A stretch of DNA of 51,957 nucleotides from Christensenellaceae bacterium (lineage in GTDB: Bacteria > Bacillota > Clostridia > Christensenellales > CAG-138), in NCBI GenBank assembly GCA_022510765.1, contig JAFLSU010000007.1, forward strand, positions 28,171 through 80,127, written 5' to 3'. A model generated the notes under the pieces. The model did not search any database. It saw only the letters and a program-made list of their open reading frames with translations, and was not told the origin of the DNA. This document shows positions 24,659 through 33,560 of this stretch, in pieces. The position numbers and the translations under genes were made by a program. The first letter of the stretch is position 1. Every line of letters begins with the position of its first letter.

Positions 24659-26029
24659 TTGACTGAAGGTAAGATATATAGCAGGATCACATTGTTTGCG
24701 CTACCAATTTTCATCGGGCAGTTGTTTCAGCAGCTATACAATGTTGTTGACTCTTTAGTTGTCGGAAATGTTTTGGGCAAGGAGGCCTTAGCGGCTGTCA
24801 GCTCATCGGGCAGCCTCATATTTCTGCTTGTTGGATTTATAAATGGCGTCTTCGTCGGCGCGGGTGTAGTAATCGGAAGATACTACGGTGCGCGACAATA
24901 TGACAAGGTTCATTCCGCAGTGCATACCACCGTTGCTTTTGGCGTGCTTTCAGGCTTGTTCCTGACGGTCTTTGGTATGGTCACAACTCCGCTTTTGCTG
25001 CGCCTTATGGGTACCCCTGCGGACGTACTCCCGGAATCGATAAAATACTTCAGGCTTTATTTTGCCGGCTCCGTTGGCAGCGTGCTTTATAATACCTTTA
25101 ATGGAATCTTCCAGGCGAGGGGAGACAGCAAGCATCCTCTTTATTACCTGATAATTGCGTCGGTGACGAATGTTGTACTCGACATCTTATTTGTTAAGTA
25201 TCTGAATATGGGCGTTGGCGGAGCGGCGATCGCAACCGCGATTTCGCACACGCTCAGTGCTGCAATCTCGTTTACCAAGCTTACCCGAGTGGACGACGTG
25301 CATAGGGTTGTCGCCAAGGACATCAAGATAGAAGCTCCTATGCTGCGCGAAGTGTTGGCAACGGGTCTGCCCACCGGCGTGCAGAATTCCGTGATCGCAC
25401 TTGCCAACGTTATCGTTCAATCGAATATCAACGCTTTCGGTTCCGATGCTATGGCTGGCTGCGGTGCATATTCGAAGCTCGAGGGATTCGCATTCCTGCC
25501 CGTAACGAGCTTCTGCGTAGCGCTCACGACTTTCACAAGCCAGAACCTTGGCGCGAAGCAATACGACCGAGTTAAGAAGGGAGCTGCTTTTGGCGTAATA
25601 TCCGGCGTGGCTTTGGCTGAGATAATCGGCATACTGTTCGTGCTCCTCGCACCAACTCTTGTTAGCTTATTCAACAAATCGCCAGAGGTCATTGCCTTTG
25701 GTGTTAAGCAGGCTCGGACCGAGGCATTGTTCTATTGCCTGCTCTCGTTCTCGCATTGCTTAGCCGGAATATTGCGTGGCGCGGGAAAGACGGCTGTACC
25801 AATGATAGTTATGCTTGCTTGCTGGTGCCTGATCCGAATCACCTATATCACGATAGCCGTACACTTCATACCGGAGATCCAAATGGTATTCTGGGCATAT
25901 CCGCTTACCTGGTTCCTAAGTTCCTGCTGCTTTACGGTATATTACTTTAAAGCGGACTGGATACATAATTTTGAACGTCAGGAAGAAAAACGCAAAGCCA
26001 TGGAAGCACAGAAGAGTCTGGAGGCTTAA
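24659..26029 (+). CDS. MATE family efflux transporter (first of three)
   Basis: The protein is a 12-helix multidrug/toxin exporter driven by a Na+ or H+ gradient; the substrate is unknown. TTG 24659, 8 bases after GAAGGAG, gives 456 residues beginning MTEGKIYSRITLFALPIFIGQLFQQLYNVVDS. Family motifs include NVVDSLVVGNVLG in helix 1-2, GARQYDKV, and the internal repeat at IALANVIVQSNINAFGSDAMAG. The promoter at 24596-24624 overlaps an upstream in-frame ATG, excluding it as start. The gene has its own promoter and lies between the opp operon and a peptidase. Confidence 0.92.
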   Translation: MTEGKIYSRITLFALPIFIGQLFQQLYNVVDSLVVGNVLGKEALAAVSSSGSLIFLLVGFINGVFVGAGVVIGRYYGARQYDKVHSAVHTTVAFGVLSGLFLTVFGMVTTPLLLRLMGTPADVLPESIKYFRLYFAGSVGSVLYNTFNGIFQARGDSKHPLYYLIIASVTNVVLDILFVKYLNMGVGGAAIATAISHTLSAAISFTKLTRVDDVHRVVAKDIKIEAPMLREVLATGLPTGVQNSVIALANVIVQSNINAFGSDAMAGCGAYSKLEGFAFLPVTSFCVALTTFTSQNLGAKQYDRVKKGAAFGVISGVALAEIIGILFVLLAPTLVSLFNKSPEVIAFGVKQARTEALFYCLLSFSHCLAGILRGAGKTAVPMIVMLACWCLIRITYITIAVHFIPEIQMVFWAYPLTWFLSSCCFTVYYFKADWIHNFERQEEKRKAMEAQKSLEA

Positions 26030-26123
26030 TGATTGGTTCGTATGGACAACAGAAATAGTTCATTGTGAATCATGCTTTATTTGATTAGAAATATTGAATT
26101 ATATAATTTGAGGGAGGTACAAC

Positions 26124-27389
26124 ATGGATGTATGCGGCAAGAGAGCGTTCGAGCTGATTGAAAGGCTTGGATATGAACGCGTATCGGGCACGGATGCGGA
26201 GCTAAAAACGGCTGAGGCGATCAAAGCCGAAGTTGATGCGCTCGGCGTGGAATGCGTGCTCGAAGAATTCGAGGTCGAGAATGGCATAATAACTGAGGCG
26301 ACGCTTACGGTTTTGGAGCCGTATGTCAAGGAATACAATGTAACGGGTTATATCCGTTCTGCGAGCACGCCCGATGAGGGACTGACGCTCGACTTTGCCT
26401 ATGTTGAGAGCGGGCATCCGCTGCATTTGCAGAATGCGAAGGGCAATGCCGTCCTTATCAATGGTAGAGTTAGCTATAAGAACTATGAAAAGCTTCAGAA
26501 GGCAGGCGTTGCGGCGATCATTGGGTTCAGCGGCAGCATATTTGATACCGAGGAGGACAGCGATATCGATATTCGAAAGCTTCGGGAGGTTCTTTCGGAT
26601 AACTTTGGAGACAATGTGCTTGTCAATCTCCGCATCAAAGATGCGATGGAGATGGTTCAGCGCGGTGTGACAAAGGTGAACATCAAGGTTAAGGGTGAAC
26701 GCATCAAGAGCGTGTCCCATAATGTGTGCGCTACTATTACGGGTACCGAGCGACCGGACGAGATCATATCTTTTGGAGCGCATTATGATAGCGTATACTT
26801 CTCAACCGGAGTTTATGATAATATGTCGGGCTCGGCAGTGATCATGGAGGCTTTGCGCTATTTCGCGGAGCATCCGCCGCGCAGGACGCTTAAATTCAAC
26901 TGGTTCGGTTCGGAGGAACAGGGGCTTCTCGGGAGCAAGGCATATGTCAAAGCTCATGAAGAGGAACTCGAAAAGCATGTTCTGATGATAAACGTCGATA
27001 TGGCAGGCCCGATACTTGGCTATGAGCATGCGTATGTAATGGGTTCCGATACCTTTAAACCTTATGCTGAAGGAATGATGAAGGAGCTTGGTAAGCCAGT
27101 ACACTTCGATAATAACATCTATTCGAGCGACAGCATACCCTTTGCCGACAACGGCGTTCCGGCTATAAATTTTGTACGCGAGGGTGCGCATGGTGCGGCG
27201 TTCATTCACGACCGTCGGGATAACCTTGTAAACGGATTCATGTCAGCAGACGCGCTTGCAATCACCGCAGATATCGTGTTGGAATTCGCAAAGCGCGTTG
27301 CAAATGCGGCCGTATTCCCGATCGAGAGGAAGATTTCCGATTCGATCCGAGAAAAAGTGGATGAGTATCTGTTTAAGAAGAAGGACTGA
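26124..27389 (+). CDS. M28 family zinc aminopeptidase
   Basis: M28 enzymes remove N-terminal amino acids with two zinc ions. The 421-residue protein starts at ATG 26124 behind GAGGGAGG. Zinc-site motifs are in order: FGAHYDS (His), DNMSGSA (bridging Asp), FGSEEQGLLGS (catalytic Glu and ligand Glu), NVDMAG (Asp), and AAFIHDRRDN (His). A protease-associated domain occupies about residues 70-170. No signal peptide is present, so it probably acts in the cytoplasm, perhaps on peptides taken up by the nearby transporter; that link is inference. A strong hairpin follows. Confidence 0.88.
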   Translation: MDVCGKRAFELIERLGYERVSGTDAELKTAEAIKAEVDALGVECVLEEFEVENGIITEATLTVLEPYVKEYNVTGYIRSASTPDEGLTLDFAYVESGHPLHLQNAKGNAVLINGRVSYKNYEKLQKAGVAAIIGFSGSIFDTEEDSDIDIRKLREVLSDNFGDNVLVNLRIKDAMEMVQRGVTKVNIKVKGERIKSVSHNVCATITGTERPDEIISFGAHYDSVYFSTGVYDNMSGSAVIMEALRYFAEHPPRRTLKFNWFGSEEQGLLGSKAYVKAHEEELEKHVLMINVDMAGPILGYEHAYVMGSDTFKPYAEGMMKELGKPVHFDNNIYSSDSIPFADNGVPAINFVREGAHGAAFIHDRRDNLVNGFMSADALAITADIVLEFAKRVANAAVFPIERKISDSIREKVDEYLFKKKD

Positions 27390-27425
27390 ATCGACATTGA
27401 GTATTGATTCGCGAAATTGATAGTT

Positions 27426-27466
27426 AAATTAATGGGGTCGCAATACAAAGGCGACCCCATTAATTT
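27426..27466. terminator. hairpin after the M28 peptidase gene
   Basis: A perfect inverted repeat: AATTAATGGGGTCGC against GCGACCCCATTAATT, with loop AATACAAAG. The T tract is short, but the 15-bp stem and the position favour a terminator. Confidence 0.65.
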
Positions 27467-27565
27467 GGTCAGTACGGGCAAATGATGCATGTATATCTAC
27501 TTTAGGAATACGGCAAAAATTTCCCGGGAAATACTCGCTTGAATGTCCAAGGAACAATATAATGC

Positions 27566-27593
27566 TTGAAAATACGCACGGCTGTGCTATAAT
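27566..27593 (+). promoter_or_regulatory. promoter of the second MATE gene
   Basis: TTGAAA at 27566 and TATAAT at 27588, 16 bases apart. Confidence 0.6.
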
Positions 27594-27672
27594 CAATTAA
27601 AATTGTATTGCGTGCGCCAACCCGATGCTCGGCTGAGCCTTGGGTCGTTTTGTGCACTAAAGGGTGGTTTTT

Positions 27673-29052
27673 GTGAACATCGGTGCGAAGCTACGTTCCT
27701 TTACGGCAAAGAAGGACGTGGACATGACGGAAGGGAGCATAATAAAGCATCTGATCAGCTTTGCAATCCCTCTCCTTCTCGGAAATGTGTTTCAACAGCT
27801 TTACAATACGGTCGATAGCTGGGTAGTGGGCAATTACGTCAGCGACGAAGCGTTCTCGGCTGTCGGAACGGTCGGGCCGATCATAAACCTATTGATTGGT
27901 TTCTTCTTGGGTTTGAGCACGGGTGCAGGTGTCGTCATTTCGCAATATTACGGCGCGAAGCAGAATGAGAAGGTGCAGAACACAGTCCATACCGCTATCC
28001 TCATGACGCTGCTGCTCGGGATTGCGTTCACCGTCATTGGCGTGGTTATGACCCCGCTGATGCTTGACTTCATGGATACGCCTGCAGAGGTGATCCCTGA
28101 GGCGACACTTTATTTGCAGATCTATTTTTCGGGAATGCTCGGCCTGATGCTCTATAATATGGGTTCGGGTATCCTGCGCGCCGTGGGCGATTCGCAGAGA
28201 CCGTTCCTGTTCCTCGTCGTTTCGGCAGTTACCAACACGATACTCGACCTCGTCTTCGTGCTCGTCTTCCATATGGGCGTTGAGGGCGTTGCGCTTGCTA
28301 CAATAATCGCACAGTTCCTTTCGGCAGTTCTTACGATGTATGTTCTCATGCGCTCAGACAACTGCTGCAAGCTGATAATTAAGAAGCTTCGCATCCATTG
28401 GGATATGCTGAAAAAGATACTAAAGATCGGGATTCCGGCCGCTATCCAGATGGCGATCACCTCGTTCTCAAACGTGTTCGTTCAGTCGTACATCAACCAT
28501 TTCGGTTCCGAATGCATGGGCGGCTGGACGGCCTACTCGAAAATCGATCAATTCCTGCTGCTGCCGATGCAAAGCATCTCGCTCGCAGCTACGACCTTTG
28601 TGGGTCAGAATCTGGGCGTTGGCCAGGTCGAAAGATCGAGAAAGGGCGTGCGAACGGCGATTCTCATCTCCGTTGGCTGTACTGCAGTGCTTATGATCCC
28701 CGTGCTTTTGTTCGCAGGTTCGCTCGTTGAGTTTTTCAATTCCAATCCCGAGGTTGTAGATTACGGCGCAATGCTTCTGAGGCTGATTTCACCGTTCTAC
28801 ATATTCTGCTGCATAAACCAGATCTACGCAGGCGCTCTGCGCGGCGCCGGGGACAGCCGTTCTCCGATGTTCATCATGGTTGGATGCTTCGTAGTGTTTA
28901 GGCAGATCTATCTCTATGTAGTTTCAAACTTCGTAAGCAATACCATAACCGCCGTCGCGCTTGGTTATCCCGCAGGTTGGCTGCTTTGCAGCCTGATAAC
29001 CTTCCTGTATTTCCGATTCTCGCGTTGGGATCGCCACAGGATAGTTGAGTAG
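27673..29052 (+). CDS. MATE family efflux transporter (second)
   Basis: The start is uncertain: GTG 27673 follows AAGGGTGG, while ATG 27724 gives MTEGSIIKHLISFAIPLLL, which aligns with the start of the first MATE protein. The longer form has 459 residues. Twelve hydrophobic helices are arranged in two related halves, with GNVFQQLYNTVDSWVVGNYV near the front and FSNVFVQSYINHFGSECMGG opening the second half. It is a clear paralogue of the exporter at 24659. It has its own promoter and a strong bidirectional terminator. No regulator gene is adjacent. Confidence 0.9.
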   Translation: MNIGAKLRSFTAKKDVDMTEGSIIKHLISFAIPLLLGNVFQQLYNTVDSWVVGNYVSDEAFSAVGTVGPIINLLIGFFLGLSTGAGVVISQYYGAKQNEKVQNTVHTAILMTLLLGIAFTVIGVVMTPLMLDFMDTPAEVIPEATLYLQIYFSGMLGLMLYNMGSGILRAVGDSQRPFLFLVVSAVTNTILDLVFVLVFHMGVEGVALATIIAQFLSAVLTMYVLMRSDNCCKLIIKKLRIHWDMLKKILKIGIPAAIQMAITSFSNVFVQSYINHFGSECMGGWTAYSKIDQFLLLPMQSISLAATTFVGQNLGVGQVERSRKGVRTAILISVGCTAVLMIPVLLFAGSLVEFFNSNPEVVDYGAMLLRLISPFYIFCCINQIYAGALRGAGDSRSPMFIMVGCFVVFRQIYLYVVSNFVSNTITAVALGYPAGWLLCSLITFLYFRFSRWDRHRIVE

Positions 29053-29100
29053 GGATCGAGTTCGTTTGATACAACTTGAAATTGACATAGCATATAGGAA

Positions 29101-29147
29101 AACTGCCCCCTTGCGTTTTATGAGTCGCAAGGGGGCAGTTGGTTTTT
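29101..29147. terminator. strong bidirectional terminator
   Basis: A 15-bp perfect stem (AACTGCCCCCTTGCG against CGCAAGGGGGCAGTT), with TTTTT on the plus side and TTTT on the minus side, ends two convergent genes. Confidence 0.85.
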
Positions 29148-29168
29148 ACTGCGACTGAATATATGTAC

Positions 29169-30104
29169 TTATTCCGCAGTGTCTATTTCATTGAGGTCAT
29201 CGCTGTCTTCACCATCCAAATGGGGGCCAACGCGCCCCGCAAGCAGATAACGATCGGCGATTGGATCATAGAAGTATTTCTTTATAAGCCGGAAATTTTC
29301 GATATGTCCGGTGCTGGGCATATGCGTTCTGGGGCCGGTGCAGGGGTGAAGCGCGTCACCGATGAGGATATGTCCCTCGTCCACATATGAGATCGTCAGA
29401 TCCTGCGCGATCGCGTTAAGCACCTTACTTTCAAGCTCATTCAGATCAAAATCGGGCTTGGTTTTGTCGAAAGCGAGCACGAACCCATGCTTGATATCGC
29501 TGTGGCGGCAGCGTTTGAAATCCTCATCGGGCATGAAGTATTCGCACAAGTCCTCCGCGGAATGAGCCATGCGGCGGTAGACAACGGAACGTGAAACGCG
29601 GTCGTATATCTCCTGAGGGAGGGGGCCGAACACCGTCGGGCGCGTGACCATGATCTCCTCGCCCACGCCGATTAAAAGATGCGCGTTTATCTTTAGGAAT
29701 GGGTAGATCATGTCGAAATGCTCGACTATCACGCGCTTTCCGTTCTGCACCGCACGCAATATCGCCTCGGCAAGCTCATGCATCTGAGCGAATGCCGCCT
29801 CGAAGCGGATGTCGAGATGATAGGTGTGCGCGGTAAAGAAGCCATAATCCTCCTGATCGAGAATCGGGAGGGGGCGAGTGTTTACGCCGTTGTCATCGTT
29901 AGTCAGCTCAAGCCCGGGGAACATGCCCTTGATAAGCATACTCTTGCCCGAACCCGATTCGCCAATAATTCCTATCAGTTTGTCATACGGACTTAGATAC
30001 ATCTGCGCGAGCTGCATACCGAGGTCGTAGATTCGATCCCTGCCGCGAGGGGCGAAGAATACGCTGTAAAAATGGCTGTTTTGCATTCTGCCGGAAAAGG
30101 ACAT
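29169..30104 (-). CDS. P-loop NTPase with alanyl-tRNA-synthetase-like second additional domain
   Basis: ATG 30104 has GGAGG 7 bases upstream and gives 311 residues. Residues 48-55 are a Walker A motif (GESGSGKS) in a nucleoside-kinase-like P-loop domain that opens after about 40 residues. The C-terminal half (about 190-250) has HSAEDLCEYF and RHSDIKHGFVLAF, resembling the second additional domain (SAD) that in AlaRS and ThrRS surrounds the editing site; the tail contains CTGPRTHMP. I recall database entries for such proteins in Clostridia as alanine-tRNA synthetase second additional domain proteins; their function is unknown. The classical editing HxxxH motif is not present. The gene diverges from the MarR regulator, with its own promoter. 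Confidence 0.6.
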   Translation of the reverse strand: MSFSGRMQNSHFYSVFFAPRGRDRIYDLGMQLAQMYLSPYDKLIGIIGESGSGKSMLIKGMFPGLELTNDDNGVNTRPLPILDQEDYGFFTAHTYHLDIRFEAAFAQMHELAEAILRAVQNGKRVIVEHFDMIYPFLKINAHLLIGVGEEIMVTRPTVFGPLPQEIYDRVSRSVVYRRMAHSAEDLCEYFMPDEDFKRCRHSDIKHGFVLAFDKTKPDFDLNELESKVLNAIAQDLTISYVDEGHILIGDALHPCTGPRTHMPSTGHIENFRLIKKYFYDPIADRYLLAGRVGPHLDGEDSDDLNEIDTAE

Positions 30105-30135
30105 GTGTACCTCCAAACGGTGATTTAATGCAATC

Positions 30136-30164
30136 ATTATATAACGGATGGCGCGTGAAATCAA
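30136..30164 (-). promoter_or_regulatory. promoter of the P-loop/SAD gene
   Basis: Minus strand: TTGATT (30164-30159), TATAAT (30141-30136), spacer 17. Confidence 0.6.
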
Positions 30165-30199
30165 TCGGAATCAAGAGTACTCAATCGGTCGATTCATTC

Positions 30200-30228
30200 T
30201 TGACACGGAGGCGGCTAAGGTCTATAAT
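30200..30228 (+). promoter_or_regulatory. consensus promoter of the MarR-MATE operon
   Basis: TTGACA and TATAAT, both perfect, 17 bases apart; transcription should begin about 30235, on the operator palindrome. Confidence 0.85.
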
Positions 30229-30233
30229 GGCAC

Positions 30234-30249
30234 AGTCCGAATTCGGACT
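30234..30249. promoter_or_regulatory. perfect 16-bp palindrome, probable MarR operator
   Basis: AGTCCGAATTCGGACT is a perfect inverted repeat placed six bases after the -10 box, at the predicted start site. Binding there would block transcription of the regulator and its exporter. Confidence 0.75.
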
Positions 30250-30316
30250 ATTAGGAGTGGCACGCACAGGGTTCACCTCGGATTACCCTGGACAATGGCA
30301 TGGAAAGTGGGATCGC

Positions 30317-30760
30317 ATGGAGAACGATGTTTGCGTACGCTTGGCGGAATACAACAGCATTTTTAAAGAAAACGATGATATTTATCATGCTGCCGCAAAA
30401 AAGCTGGGGTTGTCCGCCTGCGCGCTGTGGCTGCTTTACATTCTGCGAGAGAAGGATCATGTTTATACCCAAAGCGAGATCTGCGAACGGCTCTTTATGC
30501 CCAAGCAGACGATCAACTCCGCGCTGAAGAAGCTTGAGATCGATGGGTTTATCGAATTGCAGATTGGGAGCGATAGGAAGACCAAGAGGGTCGTATTGAC
30601 CGAGAGTGGGCGCAGGCTCGCAGGGCGCAGCGCCGATAAGCTGCTTGAGGCGGAGCGCAGTGCCTTTTCGAGGATGACCAATGAAGAGCAGGATGCATTT
30701 CTTCGGTTGTTTCGCAGGTTTACCGATTTGCTGCGTGACGAGGCAGAGCGAATAATTTGA
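30317..30760 (+). CDS. MarR family transcriptional regulator
   Basis: ATG 30317 gives 147 residues, the normal MarR length; the longer open frame runs through the promoter and operator and is rejected. The winged helix-turn-helix is clear: YTQSEICERLFMPKQTINSALKKLEIDGFI as helix-turn-helix, IELQIGSDRKTKRVVLTESG as the wing. N- and C-terminal helices form the dimer interface. MarR proteins usually repress their own operon and an exporter and release DNA on binding a small phenolic or toxic ligand. Here the MATE gene begins immediately after the stop, and a perfect palindrome lies at the promoter, so autorepression with export of an inducer is likely. Confidence 0.9.
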   Translation: MENDVCVRLAEYNSIFKENDDIYHAAAKKLGLSACALWLLYILREKDHVYTQSEICERLFMPKQTINSALKKLEIDGFIELQIGSDRKTKRVVLTESGRRLAGRSADKLLEAERSAFSRMTNEEQDAFLRLFRRFTDLLRDEAERII

Positions 30761-30762
30761 GA

Positions 30763-32112
30763 ATGAGACTAAAGGATAAAAGTTTGAAAATTCAGTTATC
30801 GGATCATTTCACCTACCGAAGGTTGCTTCGGTTCGTGTTTCCATCCATAGTAATGATGATATTCACCTCCATCTACGGCGTTGTGGACGGTTTATTCGTG
30901 TCGAATTATGTCGGGAAGACTCCGTTTGCTGCGATAAACCTTGTGATGCCGTTCATCATGATATTTGGCGGCTTTGGATTCATGATCGGAACGGGCGGCA
31001 GTGCGCTTGTCGCCAAAAAGCTTGGTGAGGGCGATAATGACAGGGCAAATCAATACTTTTCGATGCTGATTATGCTGACCGTTTTGCTTGGCATCATTAT
31101 TTCAGCGGTAGGAATCGCATCAATAAGAAAAATATCGTATCTTCTCGGCGCGACGGAGGACATGATCGGGGACTGCGTTACATATGGAACGATACTGATT
31201 TCATTTACGACAGCGTTTATGCTGCAAAACGTATTTCAAAGCCTACTCATCACCGCGGAAAAGCCGAAGCTTGGGCTTTACGTTACGGTGGCTGCGGGAG
31301 TAACGAATATGGTGCTGGATGCGCTCTTTGTGGCCGCATTCAAATGGGGCTTGGTGGGTGCTGCGGCAGCCACGGTGCTAAGCCAATGCGTAGGCGGACT
31401 CCTCCCGCTAATTTACTTCATCAGGCCCAATAGCAGCCTTCTTAAACTAGTCAAAACAAAGCTTGAGTGGAGACCGATGCTCAAGGCCTGCACCAACGGA
31501 TCATCGGAGCTGATGAGCAATATTTCTATGTCACTCGTCAGCATCGTGTACAATTTTCAGTTGATGCGAATTGCGGGCGAAAACGGCGTTGCCGCATATG
31601 GCGTAATCATGTATGTGAACTTCATTTTCATCGCGATTTTTATAGGCTACTCCGTCGGCAGCGCACCGATAGTGGGCTATCACTTCGGCGCAGAGAACCA
31701 CGCGGAGCTTAAAAACATGCTGAAAAAGAGCCTTGTGTTGATGGGATCTGCGGGACTGCTGCTGACAGCGCTTGCGGAGGCTCTCGCTTCACCGCTTGCC
31801 TCGCTCTTCGTAGGCTACGATGCTGAGCTATTTGAGATGACTTGCAGGGCATTTCGCATATTCTCGATTTCATTAGTTCTTGCAGGAGTCAACATCCTTG
31901 CCTCCTCCTTCTTTACCGCCTTAAACAACGGTGCTGTCTCGGCTGCAATCTCATTTTTGAGGACGCTGGTCTTCCAAATGCTTGCGGTGCTGATCCTTCC
32001 GATCCTTCTTGCAAGCGATGGGATCTGGCTCGCGATAGTCGTCGCTGAAGTGCTTGCAACTGCGGTCTCGGGTATTTTCCTTGTGATAAAAAGAAAACAA
32101 TATCGGTACTGA
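30763..32112 (+). CDS. MATE family efflux transporter (third), under MarR control
   Basis: The 449-residue protein starts at ATG 30763, two bases after the regulator's stop (an overlapping TTG at 30757 is also possible). It has twelve predicted helices and motifs such as MIFTSIYGVVDGLFVSNYVG and GTGGSALVAKKLGEGDNDRA, typical of the MepA-like branch and distinct from the other two MATE proteins here. MepA of Staphylococcus is likewise preceded by a MarR-type repressor, MepR; the resemblance in gene order is real, but the substrate cannot be inferred. A terminator follows. Confidence 0.92.
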   Translation: MRLKDKSLKIQLSDHFTYRRLLRFVFPSIVMMIFTSIYGVVDGLFVSNYVGKTPFAAINLVMPFIMIFGGFGFMIGTGGSALVAKKLGEGDNDRANQYFSMLIMLTVLLGIIISAVGIASIRKISYLLGATEDMIGDCVTYGTILISFTTAFMLQNVFQSLLITAEKPKLGLYVTVAAGVTNMVLDALFVAAFKWGLVGAAAATVLSQCVGGLLPLIYFIRPNSSLLKLVKTKLEWRPMLKACTNGSSELMSNISMSLVSIVYNFQLMRIAGENGVAAYGVIMYVNFIFIAIFIGYSVGSAPIVGYHFGAENHAELKNMLKKSLVLMGSAGLLLTALAEALASPLASLFVGYDAELFEMTCRAFRIFSISLVLAGVNILASSFFTALNNGAVSAAISFLRTLVFQMLAVLILPILLASDGIWLAIVVAEVLATAVSGIFLVIKRKQYRY

Positions 32113-32124
32113 GCGGTATTAAGC

Positions 32125-32159
32125 CGGGCGGGTCACTTTTAAAGCGACCCGCCCGTTTT
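32125..32159 (+). terminator. terminator of the MarR-MATE operon
   Basis: CGGGCGGGTC against GACCCGCCCG, 11-base loop, then TTTTA. Confidence 0.75.
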
Positions 32160-32206
32160 AAGTGTGAGAGTAAACTATTATTATTGGTTATGCGGACGCA
32201 GCACGA

Positions 32207-33463
32207 TTAGGCGTTGCGTGTTGATTTTGCGTTAAGCATGGCCATTATGCGCTGCATTTCGTTATACACGATCATGTAGCCCTCATCCACGCCCATGCCG
32301 GGCTTCGCGAGGATCTGAACGGGACGGGTAGCCATCGCGCATTGCACGCAAACTTGCGCGGAACGGTCGGTCTCGTTGCAAGTACCGCCCTGGTATGCGC
32401 CGATGCCGCGCGCCTTGCAGTACAGAACGGCTTCGACGGTGTTGTTGATGCCGCCGAGGTCGGGGGTCTTTATCTGAACCATGTGTCCGGCCTTATTGTC
32501 GGCAAAGTATTTGATGTCCTCAAGCGTATTGCACCACTCATCCGCAACGATCTCGACATTTATGCCGCGATCATCCAGCTCCTTGGTTATCGCCTTGAGC
32601 GCAAGCATCTGCTTCTCGCGATCCTCAACGTCCATGGGGCCTTCAATGCGCAGGTGGAAGGGCTTTGCGGCCTCTTCGAGCCTTGCCATATAGTCGGCCA
32701 TGGCTTCGTAGTTATCGTTGCCGAAAGCCGCGCCGATGGTACCGTAAACGTCAATGTGCAATACGGGATTGTAGCTTTCGTCACGGCGGAGCTTCAGAAT
32801 GCGGTCGCTGAGCCACTTGACATACGCTTCAAGTATCTCGCCATGTTCGCCGAGCTTGGTCTTTACGTTGTTTATCAGCGCATGGGGGAGTACCTGTGCG
32901 CCCTTGATTATCATCTTGTCAACATTGGTATAGCGATCGTCGCCCGACTGGGTGAAGATGTCGAGAGGTTCGTTCGTCAGGGTGCAGCCGTACTCATCGG
33001 CTACGACCTCGCACATCATGCGCTTGGTTGCCCTTGCAACGGCATCGAGGATCGCCTGGGTCACGCCGTAGCGGATAGCGGTATGGAGGCGTTTGCCGTC
33101 AACGGTGATTGCTTCCACCATTTCGGAAAGACCCTTGAAGCTGTCAGCTTCCCTGCCAACGAGCGCAGGCTTGATGTAGTTTTCAATTACGGGGATGAAA
33201 TCCTTTGCGAGGAACAGAGGATCGCGTCCGCCCGCGCCGCTGTACTGAACTGCGGCGCAATCGCCATATGCGACCTGTCCGTCCTCGAGTACGAGCATGA
33301 CGGAGATGCTTTCGCCTGCTTGACGAACGGAGGTGAAGCCGTCGGTAACGGTGCGCCCTACATAGGTGAAGCCGTCGGATACCGCACCGCCCTTGATGGC
33401 GCGCTGGTCGTCAAAATAGAAGCCCGTGCGACCGGGGGAACAGACCAAATCTACGATTTTCAT
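32207..33463 (-). CDS. mal: methylaspartate ammonia-lyase
   Basis: The enzyme removes ammonia from (2S,3S)-3-methylaspartate to give mesaconate, step 2 of the methylaspartate pathway. The 418-residue protein is collinear with the clostridial enolase-superfamily enzyme. Its catalytic pair is His194 (VLPHAL) and Lys332 (QIKTPDLGG; Lys331 in C. tetanomorphum). The Mg2+ ligands are Asp238 (HIDVY), Glu274 (RIEGP) and Asp308 (VADEW). The C-terminal KARGIGAYQGGTCNETDRSA segment is intact. The start at 33463 follows GAAAGGAAAAAA. It is the last gene of the glmS-glmL-glmE-mal run, 97 bases after glmE, as expected for the pathway. Confidence 0.97.
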   Translation of the reverse strand: MKIVDLVCSPGRTGFYFDDQRAIKGGAVSDGFTYVGRTVTDGFTSVRQAGESISVMLVLEDGQVAYGDCAAVQYSGAGGRDPLFLAKDFIPVIENYIKPALVGREADSFKGLSEMVEAITVDGKRLHTAIRYGVTQAILDAVARATKRMMCEVVADEYGCTLTNEPLDIFTQSGDDRYTNVDKMIIKGAQVLPHALINNVKTKLGEHGEILEAYVKWLSDRILKLRRDESYNPVLHIDVYGTIGAAFGNDNYEAMADYMARLEEAAKPFHLRIEGPMDVEDREKQMLALKAITKELDDRGINVEIVADEWCNTLEDIKYFADNKAGHMVQIKTPDLGGINNTVEAVLYCKARGIGAYQGGTCNETDRSAQVCVQCAMATRPVQILAKPGMGVDEGYMIVYNEMQRIMAMLNAKSTRNA

Positions 33464-33560
33464 TGTATTTTTTCCTTTCGGGTATTGTATTTAATAATTC
33501 CATGCGGGAGGTTCATAGGAACCTCAGCATCCGATTTAATTATCTCAGTCCATGGGACGG

